Source of the DNA: Halorarius halobius
GTDB lineage: Archaea; Halobacteriota; Halobacteria; Halobacteriales; Haloarculaceae
Reading direction: 5' to 3'
DNA length: 64,000 bases
Assembly: GCF_024298865.1 (NCBI RefSeq)
Contig: NZ_CP101161.1
Coordinates: 3,307,227 to 3,371,226 of the forward strand
Shown: one piece after another, positions 24,579 to 36,200 of the stretch
Layout of the letters: every line of letters starts with the position of its first letter
Position numbering within the stretch: position 1 is the first letter of the stretch
The notes under the pieces: model-generated
Seen by the model: the letters and a program-made list of their open reading frames with translations, nothing else
The model's database searches: none
Told to the model about the DNA's origin: nothing
Position numbers and translations under genes: made by a program

Positions 24579-27500
24579 TCAGTCCCGAACCCGGCGCACG
24601 ATGACGACACTACAGAGAACGGCGAGTAGCGTGACGCCGACACCGAAGCCAGCGCCACTTCCCGCCGATGGCGTCGTCGTCGGAGTCAAGGCTGTGGGAG
24701 TCGACGTAGGCGTCAGCGTCGCGGTGGGCTCGACATCAGTCGTGGTCGGCGTCGCGGTTGGCTCGACGTCGGTCATCGTCGGCGTCGGAGTCGACGCCGT
24801 CGGAGCGCCGAGCGCGAACGCCGAGAAGCCGGGCGTTGTAGCGACGTACCGCCCATCTCCGAGATAGCTCGTCTCGAGTGCGCGCCACGATCCGTTGTAA
24901 TATCGGTAGAGCGTGACGTTCTCCGGAGATGTACCGTCCGGAAGCGCGTCCTCCGATACGTCGAGGCGAACGCTCGCCTGCGTGAGCATGGAATCGGAGG
25001 CGTTCGTCGTCACGTTGACATAGATCATCGGCGAGCCGGCACCGAGCGGTGGAACCGACCCGGGTGGCTTCTCCGCGGGTGCCGAGACGGTGAGCCTGAA
25101 CTGCCCGTCCGTCTCGGACAGCGTCAGATTGAGAGCCGTAATCTCGGCCGGTGCCGATGGGTGTCTCGCCCGCTCGGGGACGTCCATCGAAATAGAGCCG
25201 TCCGACTCCACGCCCGACACGACGAACGTGGTCCCCGGCCCGGCACTCCGGACAGCCACGGGCGAGTCGGCCGTCGATGGCTGGTCTGCAGTGTCATCAC
25301 CACCGGTGGTGCCGACACCAGCGCTCCCATCGGTGTTTTCTGGCGCATCGACGGTAATCGTTCGTGACGCCGAATCGGTCTGTCCCTTCGCGTCGACCGC
25401 GATTACGGTCGGCTCGTAGGTTCCTGCCTCCTCGTAGGAGGGGGTAATTCTCGTGGTCGCGTTGTCCGTCACCCGCTCGACGGTGCCGTCGCCGTCGACG
25501 TCCCAGCGGAACTCGGTAATGCCGATGAAATCGGTGGACTCCGTCGCGGAGAGAACGACATCTCTCTGGCCGGCGACCGGGTCAGTTGCAAGCACTGTCA
25601 GTCGAGCCGTCGGCGGTCGGTCTGCCACGCGGAACGTCTTCGTGGTTGACGCGGTGTGGCCACGGGAGTCCGTGACCGTGAGCGAGAGCGTGTACGTTCC
25701 CGACTCGGTGTAGACCCGGGAAATCGTTTCGCCGGTCACGGTCGTCCCGTTCTCGAACGTCCACTCGTAGCGCTCGATGGAGCCGTTCAGCGCCGTCGAA
25801 AGCGACCCGTCGACGGTGACCGTCCGGTTCGGGTGGGGGTTGTTCGGGGCGACGTTGAAGCCCGCGATGACGGTCTGGTTGACCGCCGACGACGTCGTTC
25901 CGGGATCGACGCTCCGGTTCGCGGTCACCTCAGTAGTCGCGTTCGTCACCGTGTACGCACCGTCTTGCTGGGTGACGGTCGGCTCGGAGCCGACGTGCGT
26001 GACCGCCGTCTGGAAGTCGACGGTCACGTTCTCGGACGAGACGTTCGTCTGGTTCATGAACGCCTCGACGTCATCAGTACGGACCCTGAACTCGACATCG
26101 GCGTCCTCGGGAACGGTGATCCATTCCATCCCGTTCGTGTCTCCGGACGCGGTCGCCCCCGGGATCTCGTTGACGAACTCGCCGGACTCGGTGACGCCGA
26201 CGCGACGACCCTGGCTGTCGATGGCGACCAGGTCGAGGTCCGGAGCGGTGTAATTGAATCGGCCGGGACCGATCGAATAGTCGTCGGGCACCGACACCTG
26301 CCCCTTCATCGAGACCGTGTTCGTGTTGCGCTCGATAGTGTTCAGTTCGACGCTGACGGTCGCTCGATAATCTTCGCCCGTGCCCGATTCGCTGGCAGTC
26401 TCGTACTCCAGTTGCAGGCCGTTCCCGAATCCGACCTTGGCAGTCTGTATCGCTCCGTTTCCGGGACCGTCATACTGGAGGACCTCGCCGTCCTGAACCC
26501 GGTACATCCGCACCGATTCGTTGTCCAGGGGGTCGGTCTTGTGGAATTCGTCCGGGTCGCCTGCGAACACGAAATCGACGGGCGACGAACCGTCGGTCGA
26601 CAGGGACACCACTTGCACGACCGGGACCTCATCGCCCAGATCGTAGCTTCGGAGGGCTTTGACCTCGAGTTCGGTCTGCTCGACGTCGTTCGCAGTGAGG
26701 AACGTCCGTCTCGGCTCAAGCCAGTCGATGGGTTGACTCGGGTCCCAGGACCGAATCAGTCCGAGTCGATGGACGGGCGACACCGGCGGAATCTCCCGTT
26801 CGCCGGTCGGGCTGAACTGCTTCTGGTACCCCATCAGCGACACGCGGTCGTTCTTGTTCGTTGGGTGGGCGAACTTCATCGGGGTGCCGTGACCCAGTTC
26901 GTGCAACAGGGTGGTGATGCCCCGACCGATGGGAGCGTAGGTTCGCTCCTCGTTGCTGTCAGCGAAGTCGGGGAAGAAGTGGACGCCAGTATACCGGTTG
27001 TCGTCCCCAGCGAGGTCGTCGTTCGCCTTCGGGTTGCCGATGCTCATTCCCCCGTGGGTCCCGATCCAGGAGTGGTACTCACTCGGGTCGAGGCCCGACG
27101 TCGACTTCAGATCCTCGAGGAAGACGTGGGCACCACACTTTCCGACGGTGACGCTTCCCTGCCCGTTGGGACAGACGTCCATGCGTTGATACCGACGTGC
27201 GTTGTATATCCACGCAGGGTCGGCACGGTTTCCGTAGTAGACCTCCTCGTGGGGGAGCGTGTAGAACTGGCTGTCGTTGTCCAGATACGTGAAGTCGAAT
27301 CCGATCGCACCCATCGACCCGCGACCCGAGCCGAAGTAGTTGTTGGCGTCGAGTTCCATGCTCGTCTCCCACAACTGCAGTGCGGTCGGGTCCCGGAGGT
27401 CAGCAGGCGGGGATTGCCCGGAGAACGTGCCCATAACCACGGCGACCTCCTTGACATCACGGAACACGTAGTAGTCGAGGTCGGGGTTCGTCGTGAGGAA

Positions 27501-29189
27501 CCGCGTTCGATCCGCGTCCCGGAGGAAGCTCCCAAGCCGCGCTTGTCCGGCCTCGCTCGTGGCGACGATTTCGAGATCGACCTCCGTCCCCGGCGAGAGG
27601 CCGTCGAGGAGGCCAACGCTACCCAGATCGAGCCGATACTGGTCTCCCGTGGTGTGGGCCATCCGGGCGCGGGTCGACCGCCCGGACTCCGGCAACGACA
27701 CGCGCACGTCGACCTCGTTTGCGTTCGCCACGGCGACCTGTAGGGTCGGATCTGTGCCCTGCTCGACCGGATACGGCGTCAGTTCTACCGATTTCGCGTC
27801 AATCGTCGGCGGCGGACCGGTCGACTCACCGGTCGTCACCAGCCACGTGTCGTAGCTCCCGCTCCCGTAGGAACTGGTGTAGCCCGCGAACGTGTAGCCG
27901 CCATCGGTCTGAACGAGGTCGGTGCCGACGTCCGTCCCACCGCCACCGAACGTGAGGTTCCATTGTTCAGCACCTTCGGACCCGGTCTTGATGAGCCACG
28001 AGTCGTAGCCGTCGCCATCGTAGGTCCGGGTGTAGCCCGACAGCGCATATCCTCCGTCGGCTGTCTGGATGACCGACGTTGCGACATCGTTGAGGCTCCG
28101 TCCGTACGCGTTGCTCCACTGCTTTGTGCCGGTCGAATCCACCTTCACCAGCCACATGTCGTCGGCGCCGATGCTGAATGTCTCCGTCCAGCCGGCCAAC
28201 GCGAACCCGCCGTCGGAGGTGGTGGTCAGCCCGTGGCTGAACACGCCCTCGTTCCATTCCCCACCGTAGGTCTTGCTCCACTGTTTGTCACCCGAACTCG
28301 TCGTTCGGACGAGGAACATGTCGTCCTGGCCGCTGCCCGAGGAGTTCGTCCACCCGGCGATGGCGAACCCGCCATCGGCGGTCTGAACGAGTGCCTGGCC
28401 TTTATCGACGCCACTTCCCCCGTATGTGCGGGCGAACTCCTTGGTACCGGTACTGTCGACTTTCACGAGCCAGACGTTCTTGCGTGCGGCACCGGTGGAG
28501 TTCGTCCAGCCGGCAACGGCATACCCCCCGTCGGCAGTCTCGATGACCGACTGAGCGTGGTCCGCAACCGGCCCGCCGAAAGTCTGCGTCCACACTCGGT
28601 CGCCGCTTCCGTCGACCTTCACGAGCCACATGTCGCGTCCACCATCGGAATGGACCCCGTTGGGACGCGTCACGCCCGCCATGACGTAGCCGCCATCGGA
28701 CGTCGGAGTCACATCGTAGGCTCGTTCGTCGCCACTCCCGCCGTAGGTGTGGCTCCACACTGTCGTTCCGTCACTGCTGACTTTGACGAGTTGTCCGTCG
28801 CGGTTCCCGTCCGCGGTCGCGTATCCGGCGACGACGTAGCCACCGGCATCGGTCGTGGCAACGGCCTGCCCTTCGCTCGCCTGCGAGCCGCCGAACGTCC
28901 TGTTCCAGCGTTCGGTGGGCTGGCCACTGCTCCGGGCGACGCTGGCTCTTGTCATCGATTCGGCTGACAAGGCGTGATTCAACTTCGCCAGCGAGAACGA
29001 GCCGTCCGAACCCAGCGTCGTCGACCCATCGGACGGAGCCGAGAGGTCTCGAGGGAGGTCATCCACACCGGATGAACTCGCAGTTGCGGAGGGGTCAGCC
29101 GTCGACGAGGGGTCCATCGCCGTGACTGGTGCGGTCACCGCGCTCGTGATCATCAACAACACGAGACATACGGAGCCGAGCGATCTCAT
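24579..29189 (-). CDS. Giant secreted propeller, zinc-protease-like and PKD protein
   Basis: This 1536-residue protein starts with a signal peptide (MRSLGSVCLVLLMITSAVTA). Residues about 90-450 hold seven repeats of ~50 residues, each with a DGGY-x3-G core, suggesting a seven-bladed propeller. A middle domain of about 600 residues carries the zinc-protease motif TTLLHELGHGTP at about 758-770. Two PKD-like domains follow (about 1110-1280; GSIERYEWTFENGTTVTGE, ITEFRWDVDGDGTVERV). A Thr/Pro-rich stalk (about 1465-1511) leads to a single C-terminal helix ending in Arg residues, similar to but weaker than PGF-CTERM anchors. It is likely surface anchored. An ATG at 29219 would add ten residues. Confidence 0.85.
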   Translation of the reverse strand: MRSLGSVCLVLLMITSAVTAPVTAMDPSSTADPSATASSSGVDDLPRDLSAPSDGSTTLGSDGSFSLAKLNHALSAESMTRASVARSSGQPTERWNRTFGGSQASEGQAVATTDAGGYVVAGYATADGNRDGQLVKVSSDGTTVWSHTYGGSGDERAYDVTPTSDGGYVMAGVTRPNGVHSDGGRDMWLVKVDGSGDRVWTQTFGGPVADHAQSVIETADGGYAVAGWTNSTGAARKNVWLVKVDSTGTKEFARTYGGSGVDKGQALVQTADGGFAIAGWTNSSGSGQDDMFLVRTTSSGDKQWSKTYGGEWNEGVFSHGLTTTSDGGFALAGWTETFSIGADDMWLVKVDSTGTKQWSNAYGRSLNDVATSVIQTADGGYALSGYTRTYDGDGYDSWLIKTGSEGAEQWNLTFGGGGTDVGTDLVQTDGGYTFAGYTSSYGSGSYDTWLVTTGESTGPPPTIDAKSVELTPYPVEQGTDPTLQVAVANANEVDVRVSLPESGRSTRARMAHTTGDQYRLDLGSVGLLDGLSPGTEVDLEIVATSEAGQARLGSFLRDADRTRFLTTNPDLDYYVFRDVKEVAVVMGTFSGQSPPADLRDPTALQLWETSMELDANNYFGSGRGSMGAIGFDFTYLDNDSQFYTLPHEEVYYGNRADPAWIYNARRYQRMDVCPNGQGSVTVGKCGAHVFLEDLKSTSGLDPSEYHSWIGTHGGMSIGNPKANDDLAGDDNRYTGVHFFPDFADSNEERTYAPIGRGITTLLHELGHGTPMKFAHPTNKNDRVSLMGYQKQFSPTGEREIPPVSPVHRLGLIRSWDPSQPIDWLEPRRTFLTANDVEQTELEVKALRSYDLGDEVPVVQVVSLSTDGSSPVDFVFAGDPDEFHKTDPLDNESVRMYRVQDGEVLQYDGPGNGAIQTAKVGFGNGLQLEYETASESGTGEDYRATVSVELNTIERNTNTVSMKGQVSVPDDYSIGPGRFNYTAPDLDLVAIDSQGRRVGVTESGEFVNEIPGATASGDTNGMEWITVPEDADVEFRVRTDDVEAFMNQTNVSSENVTVDFQTAVTHVGSEPTVTQQDGAYTVTNATTEVTANRSVDPGTTSSAVNQTVIAGFNVAPNNPHPNRTVTVDGSLSTALNGSIERYEWTFENGTTVTGETISRVYTESGTYTLSLTVTDSRGHTASTTKTFRVADRPPTARLTVLATDPVAGQRDVVLSATESTDFIGITEFRWDVDGDGTVERVTDNATTRITPSYEEAGTYEPTVIAVDAKGQTDSASRTITVDAPENTDGSAGVGTTGGDDTADQPSTADSPVAVRSAGPGTTFVVSGVESDGSISMDVPERARHPSAPAEITALNLTLSETDGQFRLTVSAPAEKPPGSVPPLGAGSPMIYVNVTTNASDSMLTQASVRLDVSEDALPDGTSPENVTLYRYYNGSWRALETSYLGDGRYVATTPGFSAFALGAPTASTPTPTMTDVEPTATPTTTDVEPTATLTPTSTPTALTPTTTPSAGSGAGFGVGVTLLAVLCSVVIVRRVRD

Positions 29190-29396
29190 CGAGATGCCCT
29201 CCATAGCGGGCGAACCCACCCCCGAGGCGGGCAGTCGACAACAATCCGTCCACGTGCATCCCCAAACCGAGGCATTTCGAGTGGGACGTTACGTGCCGGG
29301 AAAATTAGCTCACGGCATGAGCGCAGTGCTCACGGGGACGCGCTCGTACCCAAAGGCAGTCGTCCGGGGGGCTGAGATACTACGGCCGGCGATACG

Positions 29397-29402
29397 TTTA
29401 TT
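29397..29402 (+). promoter_or_regulatory. TATA box of the STAND-like regulator gene
   Basis: TTTATT sits about 34 bases before the ATG at 29433 in the 243-base region shared with the divergent protease gene. That gene's promoter must also lie here. Confidence 0.45.
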
Positions 29403-29432
29403 CATTGAGATGCCACGTCTTCCAGGTAACTG

Positions 29433-32400
29433 ATGACGGAGAGGGATATCGACCCCGGAGCTGTCCTCGAACAGCGGGGCGAGTTCGTCGCGGCGATGCT
29501 CGACCGCGCGATGTATCCTCGCGATCTCACTGACGCACTCGACGTCTCGCAGTCGACGGTGACACGGGGATTACGGGAACTCGAAACCGTCGGGTGGGTT
29601 CACCGGACCGACGACGGCTACGTCGCGACGCTCGCAGGCCGGCTTGCCTACGAGTCCTACTGCGACCACACGAACGCGCTCGACACGGTTCAGGACGCTG
29701 CCAGCGTGTTTCAGGACCTCCCGGCAGATCTCACGCTGTCGCCGGCGGTCCTCGGCGACGGCGCGACCGTCCATCTCGCCGACGAGGAAGGTAGCTATGC
29801 GCTGACCGAAACCCTCGTCGAACACATCGAGAGCGCCTCACGACTACGAGCGACGGTACCTGCACTCGTCGATACTGCACTCATCGGAGCATGGCACTCG
29901 GTCATCGAGACCGGCGGGACGGTCTCGCTCATCGCCGCCGAGCGCGTTGCCCGTCGATTGAGGGAGAGCGAACACGAGACGGTCCGGGCACTCCAGACGA
30001 GCGAGCGGTGTCGCCTCGTGACGCGGGGGAGCCTCGACCGAACCGGGGTACTCCTGATCGAAGACGGCAGTCGAACCGAGCTCCTGGTCGCACTCCACAC
30101 CGCCGAAGGGTCACTTGCCGCCGTCATCGAATCCTCGACCTCCGAGGCAGTCGAATGGGCTCAGCGAATCTTCGAAGAGACGGACGACCAGACGGTCGTC
30201 TGGTCGGCAGACACCGAGCCCGGTGTCCGGTCGGAGGCCGACGAGAGCACTGCAGTGGACGCCGATACCGACCGTCGCGTCCAGTTGGCGGCCCACTCGC
30301 CACTCCGCACGGAGGGGTTCAGAGTTCTCACCGAAGCGTACTTCGAAACACGGTCCGCGCTTCCTCCCGAAACGACACTTCGCGCCGGGGCCTCGCTCGT
30401 CGAAGTCGCCGACGGGCAGACGCTTCCCAGAGAACAGGTGGCCGACGACGAGCGACGGGAGTTGCCGGCGGCCGTTCGTGACCGACTGCAACGCGGCGAG
30501 GACTGTGCAATCGTCGGGCCGCCCGGTAGCGGGAAGAGCACGGTCTGTATGCAGGTCGCGTATCGGTGGTACGAGGCGAACGATGGCCCCGTCTTCTACC
30601 GGCAAAGCGAAACCGGAATCGGCTTCGAGTCGCTCGACCGCCTCGAAGCCGTGTTGCGCCGGAGCACGGGACACACGCTCGTGGTCGTCGAGGACGTGAT
30701 GCGCTCGGAGGCGTCGGAGCTGTTCACGGTCGTGGAGGCGTTCGCCGATGACCCGACGGTGTCGTTTCTCGTCGACGCCCGCCGGAACGAGTGGATATCG
30801 ACCAACGACCACCCGGACGCCCGCCACGCCGAACTCCGGCATGGCCATTTCACATCGGTCTCGATACCGCCGTTCGACGAACGCGAACTCGAGCGGTTGC
30901 TGACCCACCTCGGTGACCGGCTGGATCAACCGCTACCGTCAGTCGACGAGGTCAGGGACTTCCTGCCGGACGAAAGCGAGAAGGAGCGAACGGGAGACAT
31001 GCTCTTGTTGTTGCACCATCTCGGCACGTACGTCGATGCTGGGGACCGGCCGAGTGAGGCGGCCTCGGCGACGACGACGCTCGTCGAAGAAGTGAAGACG
31101 GCCTATCGACGGCTCGAGGCGAGCGACGCCGACGCCGCACGCGAGGTCGGCGTCCACGTCGCACTCCTGCTGGCCGCGGGCTTCGAAATCACGGACGACC
31201 TCGTGTATGCGTTGACCGTCCATCCCGAGGGGCCGAATCGAGCGGCGCTCAACGACGCTCTCGACGTGCTCGACGGCACGATGATCTTTTCGACCGGCGA
31301 AGAGACGGCCCGGACGGTCCACGACTCGTGGGGCGCGTGGTTTCTCAAGGCCGTGCGGGACGCCGAGAGCGACGAACGCCTGCACCACCGCTTCGCTCGC
31401 TCGGCAAACGCTCTGCTTGGACTCGTCGACGACGACGAGCGACGCGACGCGCTGGCACGACACTGTGGTCACAAGACGCCACATCTCGACCGAATCGACG
31501 ACGATGCCGACAGCTGGCTCGAACACGTCCTCGGCCAGCTCTTCGGGATCGGTGATCGCTGGCACGACCTCACAGCGCTGTACGGCAGGGGCGAGCGAAC
31601 GCTCCTGATGTTTCCGGACAGGTGTTCGGCGCTCCTCGAGGCACGGACGTTCAAGTGGCGCGCGGATATGCTCATTCACAGCGGCGACTTCGAGGCCGCG
31701 AAAGAGGCGCTCGACGGCCTGGACGCGAGAATCAGCGAGATCGCCGACGAGCGGTCGGCGAAACGACTCCGAGCCAGCCACGTCGCCAGTCGAGGGTTTA
31801 TCCACAGGCGACAGGGCGAGTTCGACGCGGCGCTCGACTGCGAACGGACCGCCCTGAAACGGTATCGCGACATCGACGACCGACAGGGCGAAGCGGAGGC
31901 GATGCTGGGCATCGGTCTCGTGAAATGGCATCGTGATGGCGACGTGGAAGCTGCCACGGTGGACTTGCAAGACGCTCTCGAGGGGTTTCGAGCGGTCGGC
32001 GACCGCGCCGGCGAAGCGAACTGCATGAACAATCTCGGCATCATGGCGCGTGATCGGGGGGACATAGACGCGGCGGCGGCGTGGTTCGAGAACGGCCACG
32101 AGATTCGCCGCGACATCGAAGCCGGCCACCACCTCGTGGACAGCCTCATCAACCTCGGCGTCATCGCCCGGGACCGCGGGAATCTCGACCGATCGATCGC
32201 TCGGTTCAAGCAGGCGCTCGAACGCGCTCATGAGTTCGGAGGGAGCGACTATACGGCCCACAGCAAGCGTGCTCTCGGGAACACCCTCCATAGACGTGCA
32301 AATGAGGGGGACCTCGAACGGGCCAAACAGTACCTCGAATCCGCACTCGAACTGGATCGTGAGTCGGGTATCCGGTTTGCCGAGGGGCATTGTCTGCGCG

Positions 32401-32783
32401 GACTCGCGGCGGTCGCGCGCAAGCGCGGCAACCTTTCGACCGCCAGGGAGTTCGTGATGGCGGCAGAAGCCGCCTACGAGGACGCAGGGTCCGATCGGGA
32501 CCAGGCACTTGCCACCCGCGAGCGGGGTCGAATCGCGCTCGCGGCCGCCGAGTACGAACGCGCGCGAACGCTTCTGCAGGAAGCCCTGCAAACTCTCGAA
32601 GCGAGCGACCGAAAGCCGGGACTGGCCGAGACGCGCGTCGACTACGCGCAGGCATTACACGAATTGGGCGATACCGATGCCGCACGCGAACACATTTCTC
32701 AGGCGCTGGAGTGGTATCGCGACATCGGCGCAGATCGGTACGTCGACGAGGTCCGAGACCTGCGCGTGGAAGTGGAAATGTAA
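29433..32783 (+). CDS. Winged-helix, STAND-like ATPase and TPR regulator
   Basis: The protein has 1116 residues. An N-terminal winged helix (about 15-80: LTDALDVSQSTVTRGLRELE) is followed by a FilR1-like middle domain (about 100-255). The NTPase has Walker A IVGPPGSGKSTV (about 361-370) and Walker B HTLVVVEDV (about 413-422). The C-terminal part (about 740-1100) is an array of ~40-residue helical repeats of TPR type (ANCMNNLGIMARDRGDIDAA, SLINLGVIARDRGNLDRSIA). The layout recalls MalT/SWACOS-type STAND transcription factors, which oligomerise on DNA when a ligand and ATP bind. Divergent from the giant surface protease and upstream of another surface-protein gene, it is a likely regulator of both. 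Confidence 0.88.
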   Translation: MTERDIDPGAVLEQRGEFVAAMLDRAMYPRDLTDALDVSQSTVTRGLRELETVGWVHRTDDGYVATLAGRLAYESYCDHTNALDTVQDAASVFQDLPADLTLSPAVLGDGATVHLADEEGSYALTETLVEHIESASRLRATVPALVDTALIGAWHSVIETGGTVSLIAAERVARRLRESEHETVRALQTSERCRLVTRGSLDRTGVLLIEDGSRTELLVALHTAEGSLAAVIESSTSEAVEWAQRIFEETDDQTVVWSADTEPGVRSEADESTAVDADTDRRVQLAAHSPLRTEGFRVLTEAYFETRSALPPETTLRAGASLVEVADGQTLPREQVADDERRELPAAVRDRLQRGEDCAIVGPPGSGKSTVCMQVAYRWYEANDGPVFYRQSETGIGFESLDRLEAVLRRSTGHTLVVVEDVMRSEASELFTVVEAFADDPTVSFLVDARRNEWISTNDHPDARHAELRHGHFTSVSIPPFDERELERLLTHLGDRLDQPLPSVDEVRDFLPDESEKERTGDMLLLLHHLGTYVDAGDRPSEAASATTTLVEEVKTAYRRLEASDADAAREVGVHVALLLAAGFEITDDLVYALTVHPEGPNRAALNDALDVLDGTMIFSTGEETARTVHDSWGAWFLKAVRDAESDERLHHRFARSANALLGLVDDDERRDALARHCGHKTPHLDRIDDDADSWLEHVLGQLFGIGDRWHDLTALYGRGERTLLMFPDRCSALLEARTFKWRADMLIHSGDFEAAKEALDGLDARISEIADERSAKRLRASHVASRGFIHRRQGEFDAALDCERTALKRYRDIDDRQGEAEAMLGIGLVKWHRDGDVEAATVDLQDALEGFRAVGDRAGEANCMNNLGIMARDRGDIDAAAAWFENGHEIRRDIEAGHHLVDSLINLGVIARDRGNLDRSIARFKQALERAHEFGGSDYTAHSKRALGNTLHRRANEGDLERAKQYLESALELDRESGIRFAEGHCLRGLAAVARKRGNLSTAREFVMAAEAAYEDAGSDRDQALATRERGRIALAAAEYERARTLLQEALQTLEASDRKPGLAETRVDYAQALHELGDTDAAREHISQALEWYRDIGADRYVDEVRDLRVEVEM

Positions 32784-33246
32784 ACGGGGGGACTTTCGCC
32801 TCGGTACCGCTGTAATCAGAGTACCATCCCGACACCCCAGCGGTTCCGACCTCCTTCGCTTCACAGACGCTTGCTTCTGCCGCTGATGTATTCGTCGCTT
32901 GTCCTCGAAACGAGCGGTTGGCCTGAACCGAACGGGTTTCGCGGTTCGGACTGAGATGCACGGTTTCCACGCTCTTGTGCAGCAACCAGGAGTGGGACGG
33001 AACCGAGGACGATGCGTCCGGCGAGCAGTATCCCACCGGATTTCCGTCGGAAGTCGCTGTCCCCACCGTCGTCTGCTGGTCTCGAGAGCGACATACAGCG
33101 AGGGTTGGCTACGTTGTTCGAATGAGCACGTTGTCCGCTCGCTGTTCACCGGGTTAACATCGTGCACCACCTTGACAAACTGTAGCCCGTGCCCTGATAG
33201 AGCCGACTCGCCTCATCTCATGGGTCGGGGTTTCCCCGTGAGCCCA
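32784..33246. other. Long 5' region of the surface-protein gene
   Basis: No gene is recognised in 463 bases. Open frames run through it on both strands, but codon patterns change abruptly at 33247, where the signal peptide begins. It probably holds the surface-protein promoter and a long leader. Confidence 0.4.
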
Positions 33247-36200
33247 ATGTCAAAGGACGATAGCGAACCCCTGTCGCTGGACGGCGGGTGCAGGCAATTC
33301 ATTCCGCTGGGGCTGGCAGTCGTGCTAATAGTTACCCCCGCCACCGGCGCGACTACCGCCTTGGAGAACACGGATAGAGGCATCAGCGACGCTGGGACGC
33401 TCGGTCCGCGAAGTGGTGAGGCCGCATCTGTGGTCAGCCTGACCCGTGAGAAACACTACACGCTCGAGGGCACAGGGAGCGGCAAAGAACAGGCAACCGC
33501 GGTCTCCAGCAGGGCCGAAACGGTGTTACGCAAGCATCAATCGATTTACGCCCATTTGAGCGAGCGAACGCTGAACCATAGCTGGTGGACAGCGCGGAGT
33601 CGCACTCAGGCCGACGAAGCCGCGACGATAACGGGGGGTGACATCACAGCCGATGCGTACGTCGAGTCGCTCGTGACACTGATCGAGACATCGGGTGGGA
33701 GTGCGACGAGTGCAAGTGTCGCCTACTCGGTGATCAGCCTATCGGACAGAGCGGTGAGTCTCCTCTCTGCGGTCGAATCCGCCCAGACGCGCAACGCGAT
33801 GCGGACGGGGCGATACGACGAAATCAAGGCGAAGATAGATGAACTCCGGGAGAACTCGGAGAAGTTGCGTCGGGAAACCGACGTCACCGGTGACGGGACG
33901 TTCGATCGAGCGGACGAACGCGCGTTGCTGACAGCGAGATCGGAGACGCTCCGGTCGCTCTACTCCATGCTTCCCATCTATGTGATGTCTGTTCACAGCC
34001 ACGTCCGAAAATCGTATTCGGGAGCGAGTTTGGACGATTATCGAACGATTCGGTGGCAAATGGAGTCGTTGCGCAGCACGCTGATTGCGGATTACTACGC
34101 CACTCAGGCCTGGTTGAGAAACGCTCCATCGAACGAACATCTCGCCATCACCGTGGGACCTCCGTCGATGCCGACCCACGAAATGGACGACAGTCCCTAT
34201 CTCTCGAGGATGTTCGATACGATCGAGACGCCGTCCGACTACGCGATATACCGGATACAAATCGGGGAGGCGGACGAGGGGAAATCCAAGACGCTTCGAA
34301 TCCGGTTGTTCACGGCGAACGACTCCCGTCTCGATGATACCGACGCGTACCTCTATCCATACGAGGAGCCAACCGACATCGAAAATCCCGACACGCAGTA
34401 CGAACTCACTAGACGAGGAAGCGAGAAGTGGATCGAACTCACCGGCGTGAACGGTGTCGACGGCATCTGGGCGGGCGAGTACTATCTGCTCGTCAAGAGC
34501 ACCGCAGAGACGCCGTATCTGGTGGAGGCGATGCTTGGAGACCAACGGTTGACGCAAATCATCTCCAAGAGTGTCGATATATCAGCCGTCGAGCGAGGGT
34601 TCGGTGACGCGCGAACCCCGGCGTATCCGGAGCCAACGGTCACGGACGTAGAGGTCACCCCCAGTGGAGGCGTTTCAGTCGGCGACCGAATCGTGATCAA
34701 CATGACCGGAAGGAATACCGGTGGCCCCGCAGACTCGCAATCCCTCGCAGTGTCGTTCCCGAGTCTGATCGACGAATCGCGGGTGACGATTCTCGACCAC
34801 AATTTCGAGGACGGGATAACTGGCGTCGTCGGACCGGGTGCTGAAACCGGGGCACGCTATGGCACCGACACGACGTCGTTGGACCACGTTCTCGTCGAGG
34901 GGTCCGGATCTTGGGAACAAGGAGAGCGACGATATCTGAAAGTCGAAGTAACCCCACCAGACCCTGGTGAGTTCGTCATCCAGACGAAATCCCTTGCGAA
35001 TGGACTGGGAGTCTGGAAAGCGGATCCATCGCCTGGCTCGACGAACCACATCGACCAGCAGTCAGAGTACGTATACAGAGACAGCGTACAGGTAGATTCA
35101 GCCCCACCCAGCGAGCAAGACGACTCGTCTACCCCAGATGACTCGTCCAGCCCGCCCGTGACGTTCCTCAGTTGTGACAAAGTCGAGATCGCGGACCGCG
35201 TCACGTATCTCAACTTCGGCATCCTTCACTATCTCGAGGATGGCATCGACGGGCGCGAGGTTACTCGCGGGGCCCCAGCAGGGTATCGCATCTTCAACGC
35301 GACCGAACTCAGTGGCCACGACGAGCCGTGGCTCCGAACAGTCATCCAGTTCGCCGAGGTCGAACTCGAGGACACCGAGGAATCGGTCGTCGTCGAGAAT
35401 CCAGACCTGAACTCGTGTCTCGACGAGATTCGCCCAGAAAAGCCGACCATCTCGATTGAGGGGTACGAACGGATCGACGACGACACCATCGCGGTGACGT
35501 TCGGTTACGAGAACCCGAACGACCACCGGCTGTACCCTGGCAGTTCCTTCCCTGAGGGGACGCTCGCATCGGAGCCCGATCCCTACCAGTTCGTCCTCGA
35601 TCCCGGTCGGCACACCGTCACCGTGGAGTGGACGCCAGAACGCGACGACGAAGTGCTCGTCTGGCAACTCAATCTACAGGCCTTCGATTATGACGACCCG
35701 ATCGTCGTCGCCCGGACGGACCCTGCCGGAGAGGTGACACAGCGACTCGACGAAGCGAGCACTGCGGACCCCTCGAACGGTTCCACCGACCAGACCGTCA
35801 CGTTCCTCGGGTGCGATACGGTGCGTATCGGGCACCGCACTGAGGAGGTGACTCTCCCGTACTACACGTTCATCGCAGACGGGATCGATGGCATGGAGCG
35901 CAGCTATGGCCCGACCGATGGCCCCACGGTGTTCAACGCGAGCCACCTCGGTGGCAACCCCGAGAAGGGGGTTCATCCGGTGCTTATCGCCGTCCACGTC
36001 CAGCCGGCGGACGGCGGGAACCAGTTCAGCGTCGACAACCCGGACCTCGAATCGTGTCTCGACAGGGTCCGGCCCGAGAAACCGACCGTTTCGGTCGAGG
36101 GGTACGAGCGAATCGACGACGACACCATCGCAGTGACGTTCGGTTACGAGAACCCGAACGAGCGCGAAATATACCCCGATAGTTCCTTCCCAGAGGGGAC

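Noticed and set aside
25656..27743. 695-codon plus-strand open frame
   Set aside because: It lies entirely antisense to the giant secreted protease gene, whose frame shows clear domains; GC-rich DNA keeps antisense frames open.
30939..32591. 550-codon minus-strand open frame
   Set aside because: It is antisense to the TPR part of the STAND-like protein; its repeats are the reverse image of that array.
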